Below are positions 49,725 through 59,763 of a DNA stretch of 64,000 bases, in pieces. Within the stretch, counting starts at the first letter, position 1; each line of letters starts with the position of its first letter. Made by a program: the position numbers and the translations under genes. Origin of the DNA: Brevundimonas bacteroides DSM 4726 (GTDB taxonomy: Bacteria; Pseudomonadota; Alphaproteobacteria; Caulobacterales; Caulobacteraceae); the NCBI RefSeq assembly GCF_000701445.1, contig NZ_JNIX01000016.1, positions 1 to 64,000 of the forward strand. Reading direction: 5' to 3'. The notes beneath the pieces were generated by a model that had not been told where the DNA came from, did no database searches, and saw nothing but the letters and a program-made list of their open reading frames with translations.

Positions 49725-49748
49725 GCGCGCGGCAAGCCCCGGAGGTCG

Positions 49749-50981
49749 ATGATGGATGGTTCTCCCGATCTGAAGAACGCTGGCCCGGCCCAGTCCTATT
49801 CCGGTCCGCCGGACTATCGCGTGGTCGGTCGGCACGGCGTGTTCCCGGAAACCAGCCACGACGAGATCGCGCGCTTCAACTTCCTCGCCCACATGAACCG
49901 GCACCTCTCGACCAAGGTCATGCCGGCGGTGAAGACGGCCTGGGAGCGTCGCGCCGGCCCGGGCTTCGAAGCCCGGGAAGGCCGCGCGCCGAAGGACCGG
50001 CATGAAGTTCGGAAGGCTCTGCTGCAGGACCCCTACTACCAGGCCTGGTCGGCGCTGCGTCGCGCGACGATGGAACAGCGCCAGCAGGCCGGTCGCTGGA
50101 TCGCCCTGCGCCAGGCCGAGACGCTGTCTGCCAAGGTTGACGCCCTGACCAAGTCCGGCGACCGGCTGGAGGTCCATCCGGCCCTGCCGATCCCGCGCTA
50201 TGTCTCGGCGGTGGATCACCACTGCATGCCCGGCAGCTATCACCGCGAGATATTCCCTGGCGACGTCTCGGGCGCGGCCAACTACGACAGCGGCATCTTC
50301 GCCACGACCGGCGGTGCGCTGGGCCGGTTCTCGGACGGCGGCGGCCATGCGGTGGTGAAATGGGTCCGGAAGCACCTTCCGGACTTCCGGCCTCGCCGCA
50401 TCCTCGATGTCGGCGCCAACCTGGGCCAGAACGTCCTGCCGATCGCGGAGGCGTTCCCGGACGCGGAGGTCATCGCGCTGGACGTCGGCGCGCCCATGCT
50501 GCGCTACGGCGCGGCGCGGGCGAAGACGATGGGCGTGGAGAATGTCCGCTTCGTTCAGGGCGACGGATCGGACCTTTCGCGTTGGGCCGACGGGTCGTTC
50601 GACTGGGTGCAGACGACCATGACCCTGCACGAACTGTCGCTGACCTCGATGAAGGCGATCTTCGCCGAGACCTTCCGCGTGCTGTCGCCCGACGGCATCG
50701 TGCTCCACGTCGAACAGCCGCAATACGCCGCCGACATGCCCCTGTTCGAGCAGGCCATGCGCGACTGGGACGCCTTCTACAACAACGAGCCCTTCTGGAG
50801 CACGATGCACGAGCTCGACATCGACGGCTTCATGATCGAGGCGGGCTTCAAGCGCGAGAACCTGATCCACGACGGCGTGACCGCGGTGGTCGACAAGGAG
50901 GTCTTCCCCGACGCGGCCGACGACGAGGGCGAGGACTATGGCAGAAAGGCCGCCTGGCACGTCGTGGGGGCACGCAAGTGA
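49749..50981 (+). CDS. Class I SAM-dependent methyltransferase
   Basis: A 410-residue protein whose C-terminal half is a Rossmann-fold methyltransferase: motif I RRILDVGANLGQNVLP (about residue 216), the acidic SAM-binding end EVIALDVGAP, VRFVQGDGSD and FDWVQTTMTLHELSL. The first ~190 residues are helical and unlike standard methyltransferases and may bind the substrate. ATG at 49752 is an alternative start. First gene of the plus-strand operon opposite the HapK-like operon. Confidence 0.88.
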   Translation: MMDGSPDLKNAGPAQSYSGPPDYRVVGRHGVFPETSHDEIARFNFLAHMNRHLSTKVMPAVKTAWERRAGPGFEAREGRAPKDRHEVRKALLQDPYYQAWSALRRATMEQRQQAGRWIALRQAETLSAKVDALTKSGDRLEVHPALPIPRYVSAVDHHCMPGSYHREIFPGDVSGAANYDSGIFATTGGALGRFSDGGGHAVVKWVRKHLPDFRPRRILDVGANLGQNVLPIAEAFPDAEVIALDVGAPMLRYGAARAKTMGVENVRFVQGDGSDLSRWADGSFDWVQTTMTLHELSLTSMKAIFAETFRVLSPDGIVLHVEQPQYAADMPLFEQAMRDWDAFYNNEPFWSTMHELDIDGFMIEAGFKRENLIHDGVTAVVDKEVFPDAADDEGEDYGRKAAWHVVGARK

Positions 50982-51340
50982 GCCTTGACCTCGCCCTCGC
51001 CCTGTCGTCCGCCAAACCGGCGGGCAAGCGGCCCTATTTCATGGACCCCCAGGTCGAGCGGGTCCTGAACATCCTGATGGCGACGGTGCAGGAACTGGCC
51101 GTCACGCGCGAGCGATTGGACACGGTCGAGCGGCTGCTGGAGACGAAGGGGATCGTCGGCCGCGCCGAGATCGAAGCGTTCGAGCCGACCAAGAACCAGG
51201 CGGCCGAGCGCGGCCTGTGGATGCAGGAGTATCTGACCCGCGTGCTGCGCACCCTCCAGCAAGAAGCCGAGGCGATGCAGACCAAGGACGACCTGGCCTC
51301 CGAAGAGGTCGCGGTCGAGGTGTCGAAGGCCGACGCCTGA
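50978..51340 (+). CDS. Conserved-looking hypothetical protein (120 residues)
   Basis: A helical protein, probably a coiled coil: DPQVERVLNILMATVQELAVTRERLDTVERLLETKG, then a second helix with LQQEAEAMQ and an acidic C-terminus. I do not recognise the family. The GTG start overlaps the methyltransferase stop (GTGA), and the VOC gene begins one base after its stop, so it is the middle gene of a tight three-gene operon. Confidence 0.75.
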   Translation: MSLDLALALSSAKPAGKRPYFMDPQVERVLNILMATVQELAVTRERLDTVERLLETKGIVGRAEIEAFEPTKNQAAERGLWMQEYLTRVLRTLQQEAEAMQTKDDLASEEVAVEVSKADA

Positions 51341-51341
51341 G

Positions 51342-51833
51342 ATGCCCGTTTCCAGCCTGATCCGCTCGGCGGTATTCTGTTCGGACCTTGAGCGGTCCAC
51401 CGTCTTCTATCGCGCGCTGGGCCTCGACGCCGTCTACTTCGAGGGCGACCTCGATCCGGAGAGCTCGCAAGGCGCGCTTCAGGTTCCAGCGGGATCGACC
51501 CTGCGGTGTCGCATCCTCAAAAGGAGCGCCGACGCGGCCAATTTCGGCATGGTCGGCCTGTTCGAGCTGACGCCGGCCCCTGAGCCCCTCCCCGCCCCGG
51601 CAGGCCCGCCGCGGCTGGGCGAGACCGCGCTGGTCTTCTATGCCCAGCCCTTCATAGAGGTGCTGACGGCGGCGCGCGGCGCGGGAGCCACCTGGTCGCC
51701 GGACCCGATCACCTTCGTCATGCCCCACCGCAGCCAGATGGAGGTCTGCCTGCGCGACCCCGACGGTGTGTTGATCAACCTGATCGACCGCGACCCGGCC
51801 GAACAGTTCAAGACCGTGCCCGTCGGCGGTTAG
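51342..51833 (+). CDS. VOC superfamily protein (glyoxalase/dioxygenase-like)
   Basis: A 163-residue VOC-fold protein: VFCSDLERSTVFYRALGLDAVYF in the N-terminal beta-alpha-beta unit and PHRSQMEVCLRDPDGVLINLID in the C-terminal unit. Candidate metal ligands are Glu (QMEVCLRDPDG) and His/Gln nearby, but the pattern is incomplete. The fold covers glyoxalase I, extradiol dioxygenases and resistance proteins, so the activity is open. Last gene of the methyltransferase operon. Confidence 0.82.
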   Translation: MPVSSLIRSAVFCSDLERSTVFYRALGLDAVYFEGDLDPESSQGALQVPAGSTLRCRILKRSADAANFGMVGLFELTPAPEPLPAPAGPPRLGETALVFYAQPFIEVLTAARGAGATWSPDPITFVMPHRSQMEVCLRDPDGVLINLIDRDPAEQFKTVPVGG

Positions 51834-51836
51834 GGC

Positions 51837-53201
51837 TCAAGCGGCGCGGACGACCACGCGGTCGCGCCCGGCGGCCTTGGCTTCATAGACGCCCTCGTCG
51901 GCGCGCTTCAGCAGGGCCTCGGGCGTGTCGCCGGCGCCCGTGCAGGCCGCCACGCCGATGGAGATGGTCACGGTCAGCAGCTCCCGCCCGCCCATGACGC
52001 GAAACGGCGTGGAGCCCACGTCGCGGCGAATGCGCTCGGCTATACGGCGGGCGTCCTCCATGTCGGTGCCCGGCATGACGACGACGAACTCCTCGCCGCC
52101 CAAGCGGCACGGCAGGTCGACGGCGCGGACGTTGGTCGCCAGCCGCACGGCGAACTCGCGCAGGACCTCGTCGCCGGCATCGTGGCCAAAGCCGTCGTTG
52201 ACCGCCTTGAAGTGGTCGATGTCGAGCACCAGCACGGAGACCGGCTCGCCGCTCAGCGCCGAGCGGCTGACGAAGCCCTGCAGCTGGCCCGCCATGTACC
52301 GGCGATTGTGCAGCCCGGTGAGCGCGTCGGTGACAGCCATTTCCAGGCTGTAGTCCAGCTTTTCCCTCAGGAAGTCGGTGTAGCGTTTGCGCCTGACCTG
52401 GGTGCGGGCGCGAGCGGCCAGCTCCTCGGCATCGACCGGCTTGGTCAGAAGGTCGGTGACGCCCAGATCCAGCGCCTTGACCAGGCGCGGCCGGTCGGCC
52501 GGATCGACGACGGCGAGGATCGGCAGATGACGCGTGGTCTCAGCCGAGCGAACCTGGGCCACCAGACGCAGGCCGTCGAACTCCGAGGCCGCCACATTGA
52601 CGATCAGCAGGTCGTTGGGGCCCTTGGCAGCCGCCAGACCCGCAACGGGGTCCGTCTCGACCGACGGGCGGTGCTCCTTGGACAGCACCTCGACCATCTT
52701 CTCGGCCTGGCGCGGATTGTCGTCGACGATCAGGATGCGGCCGCCCGAGCCCTTGAGGCGACCCGCCTTGTCGGCGCTGACGCCCATGCGTCGGCTGGAC
52801 TCCTCGCGCTCGCGCAGTTCGTCCATGATGAGCTTGAGCCGTGTCAGCGACTTGACCCGGGCGAACAGGACCACGTCGTCGATCGGCTTGGTCACGAAGT
52901 CGTCGGCCCCGGCCTCCAGCCCCTTGATCCGGTCTTCGCGCCCGTCCAGCGCGGTGACCAGAACGACAGGAATGTGAGACGTGACGGGATCGGCCTTGAT
53001 CCGGCGGCAGGTCTCGAACCCGTCCATCCCGGGCATCATGACGTCCAGCAGGATGATGTCGGGCTTCTCCTCGGCGGCGATGCGGATCGCCGTCGGCCCG
53101 TCGGACGCTGTGAGGACGTCGTAATATTCAATCGTCAGCTTGGCCTCTAGCAGGCGGACGTTGGCGTCCACGTCATCGACGACCAGAACGCGCGCGACCA
53201 T
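51837..53201 (-). CDS. pleD: Response regulator diguanylate cyclase PleD
   Basis: A 454-residue REC-REC-GGDEF protein that makes cyclic di-GMP and controls stalk/pole development in Caulobacter. REC1 has phospho-acceptor Asp53 (IILLDVMMPGMDG). REC2 (about residues 155-275) reads LLIVNVAASEFDG at the corresponding place, so it is a degenerate receiver. The GGEEF active site (about residue 368) is preceded by RAVD, the allosteric RxxD product-inhibition site. The length equals that of Caulobacter PleD. divK lies just upstream on the same strand. Confidence 0.97.
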   Translation of the reverse strand: MVARVLVVDDVDANVRLLEAKLTIEYYDVLTASDGPTAIRIAAEEKPDIILLDVMMPGMDGFETCRRIKADPVTSHIPVVLVTALDGREDRIKGLEAGADDFVTKPIDDVVLFARVKSLTRLKLIMDELREREESSRRMGVSADKAGRLKGSGGRILIVDDNPRQAEKMVEVLSKEHRPSVETDPVAGLAAAKGPNDLLIVNVAASEFDGLRLVAQVRSAETTRHLPILAVVDPADRPRLVKALDLGVTDLLTKPVDAEELAARARTQVRRKRYTDFLREKLDYSLEMAVTDALTGLHNRRYMAGQLQGFVSRSALSGEPVSVLVLDIDHFKAVNDGFGHDAGDEVLREFAVRLATNVRAVDLPCRLGGEEFVVVMPGTDMEDARRIAERIRRDVGSTPFRVMGGRELLTVTISIGVAACTGAGDTPEALLKRADEGVYEAKAAGRDRVVVRAA

Positions 53202-53204
53202 CGG

Positions 53205-53588
53205 TCAACCCACCATCACGGGCTGATTGAGGTGCTTCTTCACCGTGTCGAGGAAATGCATCACCGAGATGGGCTTGGAGATGTAGGCCTCGCAGCCGCC
53301 CTGACGGATGCGCTCCTCGTCGCCCTTCATGGCGAAGGCCGTGACGGCGATGACCGGGATATGCGCCAGCTCCTCGTCGTCCTTCAGCCATTTGGTGACT
53401 TCCAGGCCACTGATTTCCGGCAGCTGGATGTCCATCAGGATCAGGTCGGGCATGTGCTGGCGCGCCAGGGCCATCGCCTGCAAGCCCTCGCGGGTCTGCA
53501 GGGTCTGATAGCCCTGGGAATCGAGCAGATCATGAAAGAGCTTCATGTTCAGCTCGTTATCCTCGACGATGAGGACTTTCTTGGACAT
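53205..53588 (-). CDS. divK: Single-domain response regulator DivK
   Basis: A 127-residue receiver-only regulator with phospho-acceptor Asp53 (LILMDIQLP) and the lysine in [12 protein letters not shown]. In Caulobacter it relays the phosphorylation state between DivJ/PleC and the CtrA pathway. The gene pair divK-pleD matches the Caulobacterales arrangement, which supports the taxonomic assignment. The start at 53588 gives [20 protein letters not shown]. Confidence 0.97.
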   Translation of the reverse strand: MSKKVLIVEDNELNMKLFHDLLDSQGYQTLQTREGLQAMALARQHMPDLILMDIQLPEISGLEVTKWLKDDEELAHIPVIAVTAFAMKGDEERIRQGGCEAYISKPISVMHFLDTVKKHLNQPVMVG

Positions 53589-53726
53589 CACCACCCGGAG
53601 TTCGGCGCGCGGCACGATAGGCCGACTTCGGTTCCGATCATGCCGATCCAGTCTTAAGTTGGCGTGAAGCCGGCGCGGACCCGCCGCGGGAACACCCGAG
53701 GTCCGCGGCCCCTGCCTTGGGAAGCG

Positions 53727-54980
53727 ATGAAGAGCATCTGCCGCGAGTGTCTTTGGACGGGAGCTGAGGCCGTGGCGCGCTGCCCGGCGTGCGGATCGCC
53801 GCGCGTGGCGTCGGACCCGGAGCTGGACCAGTTGGCGATCGCCCACCTGGACTGCGACGCCTTCTATGCCTCGGTCGAGAAGCGCGACCGGCCGGAGCTG
53901 CGCGACAAGCCGGTGATCGTCGGCGGGGGCGTGCGGGGCGTGGTGACCACCGCCTGCTATATCGCGCGGCTGTATGGCGTCGGCTCGGCCATGCCGATGT
54001 TCAAGGCGCTGAAGGCCTGCCCGGACGCGGTCGTCATCAAGCCCAACTTCGCCAAGTACACCGAGGAGTCCCGGCGCATCTTTTCCATGGTGCGCGAGCT
54101 GACGCCGCTGGTGCAGACCCTGTCGCTGGACGAGGCCTGGATCGACCTGTCGGGCACCGAGCGGCTGAACGGAGGCCCGCCGGCGTTGCAGCTCATCCGT
54201 CTGCAGAGGCGGATCGAGGCCGAGACCGGGCTGACGGTGTCGATCGGCCTGGCCCCGAACCGCTTCCTCGCCAAGATCGCGTCGGAGCTGGACAAGCCGC
54301 GCGGCTTCTCGGTCATCGGCGCGGCGAACGCAAAAGCTCTGCTGGCGCCCAAGCCGGTGCGGGTGCTTCCCGGCGTAGGGCCGGTGTTCGGCAAGACGCT
54401 GGTGTCGGACGGCTACGCCACGGTCGGCGACCTGGCGGCGGCGGACGTGCGCGATCTGGTCAGGCGCTACGGCGAGACGGGCCTGCGCCTGCACGACCTC
54501 AGCCACGCGCGCGACGCCCGCTCGGTGAACCCCGAGCACGACCGGCGCGGCATGAGCGCGGAGAACACCTTCAACACCGACCTGACCACCGGCGAAGACC
54601 TGGAGGCCGAGCTGTGGCCGCTGTGCGAGAAGGTGGCGTCCAAGGCGCGGCGCGACGGCGTGGCCAGTCGGGTGATCGTGCTGAAGCTGCGACGCACGGA
54701 CTTCAAGATCGTGACGCGCCGAAAGACCCTGCCCGAGCCGGTGCAGACCGCGCGCGCCCTGTTCGCCGTAGGGCGCGAGCTGCTGAAGCCGGAGCTGGGC
54801 CGCCCCTATCGTCTGATCGGCATCGGCATGGCCGACATCCACGACGCCGAGGACGCGCCGGAGGGCCTGTTCGCCTCGGCCGAAACGAAGGCGCTGAAGA
54901 CCGAGACGACGATCGACGCGCTGAGGGCGAAATTCGGCGCGGGCGCCGTGGTGGCCGGGCGGGCGTTGAAGCGGCCTTAA
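53727..54980 (+). CDS. dinB: DNA polymerase IV with N-terminal zinc finger
   Basis: A 417-residue Y-family polymerase for error-prone translesion synthesis. It has [16 protein letters not shown] and [13 protein letters not shown] as catalytic acidic motifs, then [13 protein letters not shown] (helix-hairpin-helix). An unusual N-terminal cysteine pair, [22 protein letters not shown], forms a putative CX2C-CX2C zinc ribbon before the polymerase domain, a form seen in alphaproteobacterial DinB. It is divergent from divK. Confidence 0.93.
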   Translation: MKSICRECLWTGAEAVARCPACGSPRVASDPELDQLAIAHLDCDAFYASVEKRDRPELRDKPVIVGGGVRGVVTTACYIARLYGVGSAMPMFKALKACPDAVVIKPNFAKYTEESRRIFSMVRELTPLVQTLSLDEAWIDLSGTERLNGGPPALQLIRLQRRIEAETGLTVSIGLAPNRFLAKIASELDKPRGFSVIGAANAKALLAPKPVRVLPGVGPVFGKTLVSDGYATVGDLAAADVRDLVRRYGETGLRLHDLSHARDARSVNPEHDRRGMSAENTFNTDLTTGEDLEAELWPLCEKVASKARRDGVASRVIVLKLRRTDFKIVTRRKTLPEPVQTARALFAVGRELLKPELGRPYRLIGIGMADIHDAEDAPEGLFASAETKALKTETTIDALRAKFGAGAVVAGRALKRP

Positions 54981-55003
54981 GGCTCGACGGCTAGGGTGAG
55001 CTC

Positions 55004-55741
55004 ATGTCCGCCTTCGTCGACAAGATGCGCCGCCGGGCCGGCCGCTGGCTGGATCAGAGGCCGATGCGCGTCGCGCCGGAGCGCGGCGTCTTCAGCCTGT
55101 CCTTCGATGACATCCCCGAGACCGCCTGGACCGAGGCCGGGCCGATCCTGGCCGAGCATGGGGTCAAGGCGACCTACTACGTCTGTGGCGGGCTGGAGAG
55201 CGGCGAGAACCTGGGCCTGCCCCAGTTCACGACGGCGCACCTTCAGGCCCTGTTCGAGGCGGGCCACGAGGTCGGCTGCCACACCTTCAGCCACCTGAGC
55301 GCGCTGCGCGCCACGCCCGGCGCCTACGCCGCCGATCTGGACCGCAACGCCTATTGGGTCGCCGAGCGGCTGGACGGCCATGTGATGACGACCTTCGCCT
55401 GGCCCTATGGCGATGTCTCCCTGACCGCCAAGGCGGTTGCGGCGGAGCGGTTCAAGCTGGCGCGCGGCGTTCGGGACGGGGTCAACGCCGGTCGTGCGGA
55501 CCGGGCGGCGGCGCAGGCCATCGGGCTCGAGAGTCGACGGCTGCCGGGATACGACCTCGAAGCGCTCATGGCGGAAACAGCGAGGCGCCGAGGCTGGCTG
55601 ATCGCCTATGGGCACGACGTGATGGATGGCCCGACGCCGTACGGCTGCACGCCCGAAGATCTGGACCGGGTGATCCGGCTGGCCAAGGCGGCGGGGCTCG
55701 ACATCTTGCCGGTCGGACAGGCTCTGGCCCGGATGAACTGA
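55004..55741 (+). CDS. Polysaccharide deacetylase family protein
   Basis: A 245-residue NodB-homology protein, probably a metal-dependent deacetylase. Motifs: FSLSFDDIPETAW (catalytic Asp and metal Asp), GHEVGCHTFSHLSAL (HxxxH metal ligands) and FAWPYGDVSL. No clear signal peptide, so cytoplasmic action is possible. It begins 24 bases after dinB and may be co-transcribed with it. The target carbohydrate is unknown. Confidence 0.9.
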   Translation: MSAFVDKMRRRAGRWLDQRPMRVAPERGVFSLSFDDIPETAWTEAGPILAEHGVKATYYVCGGLESGENLGLPQFTTAHLQALFEAGHEVGCHTFSHLSALRATPGAYAADLDRNAYWVAERLDGHVMTTFAWPYGDVSLTAKAVAAERFKLARGVRDGVNAGRADRAAAQAIGLESRRLPGYDLEALMAETARRRGWLIAYGHDVMDGPTPYGCTPEDLDRVIRLAKAAGLDILPVGQALARMN

Positions 55742-55743
55742 CC

Positions 55744-56181
55744 TCAGGCCAGAGCGGCGCTGATCTTAGCCGCCGTCGCCTTGAGCGCGTCAATGTCCGC
55801 CATGCCGCCCTGACCGTGACCCGTCAGCGGGCGGTCGGCCCAGCGCGGGATGACGTGGAAGTGCAGGTGAAACACGGTCTGGCCGCCCGCCTCGCCGTTG
55901 AACTGCATGATCGACACGCCGTCGCAGCCGAGCGCCTGAACGACGGCTTTGGCGACCCTCTGCGTCGCAGCGGCCAGTTGGGACAGCACCTCGGGTTCGA
56001 CCTCCAGAAGGGTACGCGCGGTCGAGGTCTTCGAGATGATCAGGACGTGACCGTCGGACTGGGGAAACACGTCCATGAAGGCCAGGACGGCTTCGTCCTC
56101 AAACACCTTCACCGCCGGCAACTCGCTACGGATGATCTTGGCGAAGACGTTCGACGGGTCGTAGGGGGCGTGGAGCGTCAT
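55744..56181 (-). CDS. HIT family protein
   Basis: A 145-residue histidine-triad nucleotide hydrolase/transferase. The triad is HLHFHVIPR (HxHxHxx), with SNVFAKIIRSELPAVKVFEDE at the N-terminus and DVFPQSDGHVLIISK in the middle. It probably hydrolyses AMP-lysine or dinucleoside polyphosphates. It starts just after the dxs stop on the same strand and may be the last gene of that operon. Confidence 0.92.
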   Translation of the reverse strand: MTLHAPYDPSNVFAKIIRSELPAVKVFEDEAVLAFMDVFPQSDGHVLIISKTSTARTLLEVEPEVLSQLAAATQRVAKAVVQALGCDGVSIMQFNGEAGGQTVFHLHFHVIPRWADRPLTGHGQGGMADIDALKATAAKISAALA

Positions 56182-56189
56182 CCGGAAGC

Positions 56190-58100
56190 TCAGGCGCGCG
56201 CGGCGCCCCTCGCCTGCTCCACGCCCAGGGCCTTGAGCGCGGTAGCGGCGATGTGCTCGGCGTTCAGGCCGGCCTCGGCGTACTGGACGGCGGGCGCGTC
56301 CTGGTCCTGGAAGACGTCGGGCAGATGCATGGTGCGGACCTTGAGCCCTGCGTCCAGCGCCCCCTCGGACGCCAGGAACTGCAGCACGAAGGCACCGAAG
56401 CCGCCCATCGCGCCTTCCTCGATGGTCACCAGAGCCTCGTGCTCACGCGCCAGTCGGGTGATCAGGTCGTGGTCCAGCGGCTTGGCGAAGCGGGCGTCGG
56501 CGACCGTGGCCGAGACCCCGCGCGCGGCCAGCAGTTCGGCCGCCTTCAGCGTCTCCTGCAACCGCGTGCCGAAGCTGAGCAGGGCGACGGCCGTGCCCTC
56601 CTTGACGATCCGGCCCTTGCCGATCTCCAGCGGGGCGGCCAGCTCGGGAATCTCCACGCCCACGCCGTCGCCGCGCGGATAACGGAAGGCGGACGGGCGG
56701 TCGTCGATCTCGCAGGCCGTGGCGATCATGGCGGCCAGATCGGCCTCGTCGGCCGCTGCCATCAGCACCATTCCGGGCAAGGCCCCCATGTAGCCGATGT
56801 CGAACGATCCCGCGTGGGTGCAGCCGTCGGCACCCACCAGACCCGCCCGGTCCATGGCGAAGCGCACCGGCAGGGACTGGATCGCCACGTCGTGGACGAC
56901 CTGGTCGTAACCGCGCTGGAGGAAGGTCGAATAGATGGCGCAGAACGGCTTCATGCCGTCCGCCGCCAGACCCGCCGCAAAGGTCACGGCGTGCTGCTCG
57001 GCGATGCCGACGTCGTAGGTGCGGCTGGGGAAGGCCTGGCCGAACAGGTCCAGACCCGTTCCCGAGGGCATGGCGGCGGTGATGGCGACGATTTTCGGAT
57101 CGCGTTCGGCTCGCTTGATCAGCTCGGTTCCGAACACCTTGGTGTAGCTGGGCGCGTTGGAGACGGCCTTGGTCTGCTTGCCCGAGACCACGTCGAACTT
57201 GACCACGGCGTGCAGCTTGTCGGCGCTGGACTCGGCCGGGGCATAGCCCTTGCCCTTCTGGGTCACGACATGAACCACCACCGGGCGATCGGTGATGTTG
57301 GCCGCGTTCCTGAGGATCGGCACCAGGTTGTCGAGGTCGTGCCCGTCGACCGGCCCGATGTAGTAGAAGCCCAGCTCCTCGAAAAAGGTGCCGCCCGTGA
57401 TCATGCCCCGGGCGTATTCCTCGGCCTTCCTCGCCGCCTCGCGGAAGGGGCGCGGCATGTGCTCGGCGACCTTTTTTCCGAACTGGCGGAAGTTCTGATA
57501 GGCGCCGCCCGAGACCTGCTTGGCCAGATAGGCGCTCATGCCGCCCACCGGCGGGGCTATCGACATGTCGTTGTCATTGAGGATGACGGTCAGTTGGCCG
57601 GTCGTCTCGGCCGCATTGTTCATCGCCTCATAGGCCATGCCGGCCGACATGGAGCCGTCGCCAATGACGGCCACGACCTTGTTCTTCTTCTTCTGCTGGT
57701 CACGGGCGGCAGCAAAGCCGAGCGCCGCCGAAATGGACGTCGAGGCGTGCGCCGCGCCGAACGGGTCGTATTCGCTCTCGGCCCGCTTGGTGAAGCCCGA
57801 CAGGCCGCCGCCCTGGCGCAGGGTGCGGATGCGGTCGCGCCGCCCGGTCAGGATCTTGTGCGGATAGCACTGGTGCCCGACGTCCCAGATCAGGATGTCG
57901 TCTGGTGTATTGTAGACGTGGTGCAGCGCCACGGTCAGCTCGACCACGCCGAGACCAGCCCCCAGGTGCCCGCCCGTGACGGAGACGGCGTCGATCGTTT
58001 CGGCACGCAGTTCATCGGCCAACTGCTTCAGTTGGGCGATATCAAACCCGCGCGTGTCGGCGGGATACTGGACCTTGTCGAGAAGAGGCGTGTCGGGCAT
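56190..58100 (-). CDS. dxs: 1-deoxy-D-xylulose-5-phosphate synthase
   Basis: A 636-residue thiamine-diphosphate enzyme that condenses pyruvate and glyceraldehyde 3-phosphate, the first step of the MEP isoprenoid pathway. It shows the ThDP motif [31 protein letters not shown] and the catalytic glutamate in [15 protein letters not shown]. Full length. It belongs to the operon xseB-csaA-ispA-dxs. Confidence 0.96.
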   Translation of the reverse strand: MPDTPLLDKVQYPADTRGFDIAQLKQLADELRAETIDAVSVTGGHLGAGLGVVELTVALHHVYNTPDDILIWDVGHQCYPHKILTGRRDRIRTLRQGGGLSGFTKRAESEYDPFGAAHASTSISAALGFAAARDQQKKKNKVVAVIGDGSMSAGMAYEAMNNAAETTGQLTVILNDNDMSIAPPVGGMSAYLAKQVSGGAYQNFRQFGKKVAEHMPRPFREAARKAEEYARGMITGGTFFEELGFYYIGPVDGHDLDNLVPILRNAANITDRPVVVHVVTQKGKGYAPAESSADKLHAVVKFDVVSGKQTKAVSNAPSYTKVFGTELIKRAERDPKIVAITAAMPSGTGLDLFGQAFPSRTYDVGIAEQHAVTFAAGLAADGMKPFCAIYSTFLQRGYDQVVHDVAIQSLPVRFAMDRAGLVGADGCTHAGSFDIGYMGALPGMVLMAAADEADLAAMIATACEIDDRPSAFRYPRGDGVGVEIPELAAPLEIGKGRIVKEGTAVALLSFGTRLQETLKAAELLAARGVSATVADARFAKPLDHDLITRLAREHEALVTIEEGAMGGFGAFVLQFLASEGALDAGLKVRTMHLPDVFQDQDAPAVQYAEAGLNAEHIAATALKALGVEQARGAARA

Positions 58101-58165
58101 CGGGACGGAAGAGCCTTTGGTTTCTTGTCGATGGCGTCGGCTTTGATCGACCGACGTCCTCCCTG

Positions 58166-59071
58166 TCAGGACCGACGGTTTAGCACGAAGTCCACGCTCG
58201 CCTTGAGGTTTTCGGCGTCGACGCCGAACACGTCCAGATGGGCGCGGGCCTGATCGGCCAGGTGGGCGACGCGATGCCGCGCCTGATCGACGCCCAGAAG
58301 CGTCACGAAGTTGGTCTTGCCCTGGGCGGCGTCCTTCTGGGCCGCCTTGCCCAGTTCGGCCTCGTCTCCGTCGAAATCCAGCAGGTCGTCGACGATCTGA
58401 TAGGCCAGGCCGATGTCGTGAGCGAAGTTCATCAGGGCTTGCTGATGCCGCTCCTCGGCCTTGGCGACGATCAGCGGGATCTCGAAAGCGTAGGTGAACA
58501 AGGCGCCGGTCTTCAGCCTCTGCATCCGGGCGACGCCGCCCAGGTCGTCGCGGACGCCCAGCAGGTCGATCATCTGACCGCCCGCCATGCCCCGCGCGCC
58601 GGACGCCAGCGACAGCCGGGCCGCGAGGGCGCAGCGGACCTCCGCGTCCTCATGGGTGTCGCGGTGCAGGATGATGTCGAAGGCGGCGGTCTGGAGCGCG
58701 TCGCCGGCGAGCACGGCGGTGGCCTCGTCATAGGCCTTGTGCAGTGTCGGCCGGCCCCGGCGCATGTCGTCGTCGTCCATGCAGGGCAGGTCGTCATGGA
58801 CAAGGCTGTAGGCGTGGACGCACTCCAGGGCGCAGGCGGCGCGCAGCACCGGCCGTTCCTCGATGTCGAACAGCCGCGACGCCTCCATGGCGAAATAGGG
58901 CCGCAGCCGCTTGCCGGGCCCCAGCGCCGCATAGCGCATGGCCTCGGTCAGACGCGATTCCGGGCCGTCGGCGCGGGGCAGCAGTTCGTCGAGCGCGACG
59001 GTCACCATGTCGGCGACCTCGGCCACCCGCTCGGCGACGCTCTGCACAGGGGCGTTGGCGGCCAGTCGCAT
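58166..59071 (-). CDS. ispA: Polyprenyl (farnesyl/geranylgeranyl) diphosphate synthase
   Basis: A 301-residue trans-isoprenyl diphosphate synthase. The first Asp-rich motif is [14 protein letters not shown] and the second is [20 protein letters not shown] lies upstream. The DDxxxxD form with two intervening extra residues fits the short-chain bacterial FPP-type group. Product length is not certain. It follows csaA with a one-base overlap (TGATG) and precedes dxs by 66 bases. Confidence 0.92.
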   Translation of the reverse strand: MRLAANAPVQSVAERVAEVADMVTVALDELLPRADGPESRLTEAMRYAALGPGKRLRPYFAMEASRLFDIEERPVLRAACALECVHAYSLVHDDLPCMDDDDMRRGRPTLHKAYDEATAVLAGDALQTAAFDIILHRDTHEDAEVRCALAARLSLASGARGMAGGQMIDLLGVRDDLGGVARMQRLKTGALFTYAFEIPLIVAKAEERHQQALMNFAHDIGLAYQIVDDLLDFDGDEAELGKAAQKDAAQGKTNFVTLLGVDQARHRVAHLADQARAHLDVFGVDAENLKASVDFVLNRRS

Positions 59072-59421
59072 CAGAACAGTCTCCCCCCGATCGGCACGTC
59101 TCGATCCACGCCGACCAGAACCACTTCGCCGTCCTTGTCCGGAAAGCCGAGCGTCAGCACCTCGGACATGAAGGGGCCGATCTGGCGCGGCGGAAAGTTG
59201 ACCACGGCGGCGACCTTGCGGCCGGTCAGCTGGTCGGTCGTGTAGTGGCGGGTGATCTGGGCCGAGGACCGCTTGACCCCAACGTCCGGCCCGAAGTCGA
59301 TGGTCAGCTTGTAGGCGGGCTTCCTCGCTTCCGGAAACGGCTCGGCGCGCACGACCTCACCCACGCGCACGTCCACCTTCATGAAGTCGTCGAAGGCGAT
59401 GCGCTCAGACAGGGCCGCCAT
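59071..59421 (-). CDS. csaA: tRNA-binding domain protein, CsaA-like
   Basis: A 116-residue OB-fold protein of the CsaA/EMAP family ([36 protein letters not shown] and [21 protein letters not shown]). Bacterial CsaA proteins bind tRNA or act as chaperones; the MetRS of this organism lacks this domain, so this gene may supply it in trans (inference). It overlaps both neighbours by one base. Confidence 0.9.
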   Translation of the reverse strand: MAALSERIAFDDFMKVDVRVGEVVRAEPFPEARKPAYKLTIDFGPDVGVKRSSAQITRHYTTDQLTGRKVAAVVNFPPRQIGPFMSEVLTLGFPDKDGEVVLVGVDRDVPIGGRLF

Positions 59422-59669
59422 CAGTTGAACTCGGCCGGTTCGAGACCCTTGGCGGCACCGTCCGCCCCGACCACGATCTTGTCGACCCGAAGCTGGGCGG
59501 TCTTGAGCCGCGCCTCGCAGTGCGCCTTCAGCCGCGCGCCCTCTTCATAAAGCGTGATCGACTCCTCCAGCGGCGCCTGGCCGGACTCCAGCCGCGAGAC
59601 GATGGTCTCGAGCCGCGACAGGGCGTCTTCGAAGGAAAGGTCGGCGGGAACGGCGGAAGCGTCTGACAT
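59421..59669 (-). CDS. xseB: Exodeoxyribonuclease VII small subunit
   Basis: An 82-residue helical protein with the typical FEDALSRLETIVSRLESGQAPLEESITLYEEGARL pattern (residues about 12-46). Together with XseA it forms a processive single-strand exonuclease. It is the first gene of the xseB-csaA-ispA-dxs operon. xseA is not in this window. Confidence 0.94.
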   Translation of the reverse strand: MSDASAVPADLSFEDALSRLETIVSRLESGQAPLEESITLYEEGARLKAHCEARLKTAQLRVDKIVVGADGAAKGLEPAEFN

Positions 59670-59724
59670 CGGAGCCGACCCTAGAGGGGCCTCGCTTTCG
59701 CTTCAACGGGGAAGCGCGAGTGAA

Positions 59725-59750
59725 GGGACGCCGACCGCAGCCGACGTCCC
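59725..59750 (-). terminator. Possible terminator hairpin after GNAT gene
   Basis: GGGACG and CGTCCC frame a 14-base middle that can pair partly. The site lies 14 bases past the stop of the GNAT gene (minus strand) and before xseB. There is no T-run, so it is weak evidence for termination. Confidence 0.3.
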
Positions 59751-59763
59751 GACACCCTCAGCT

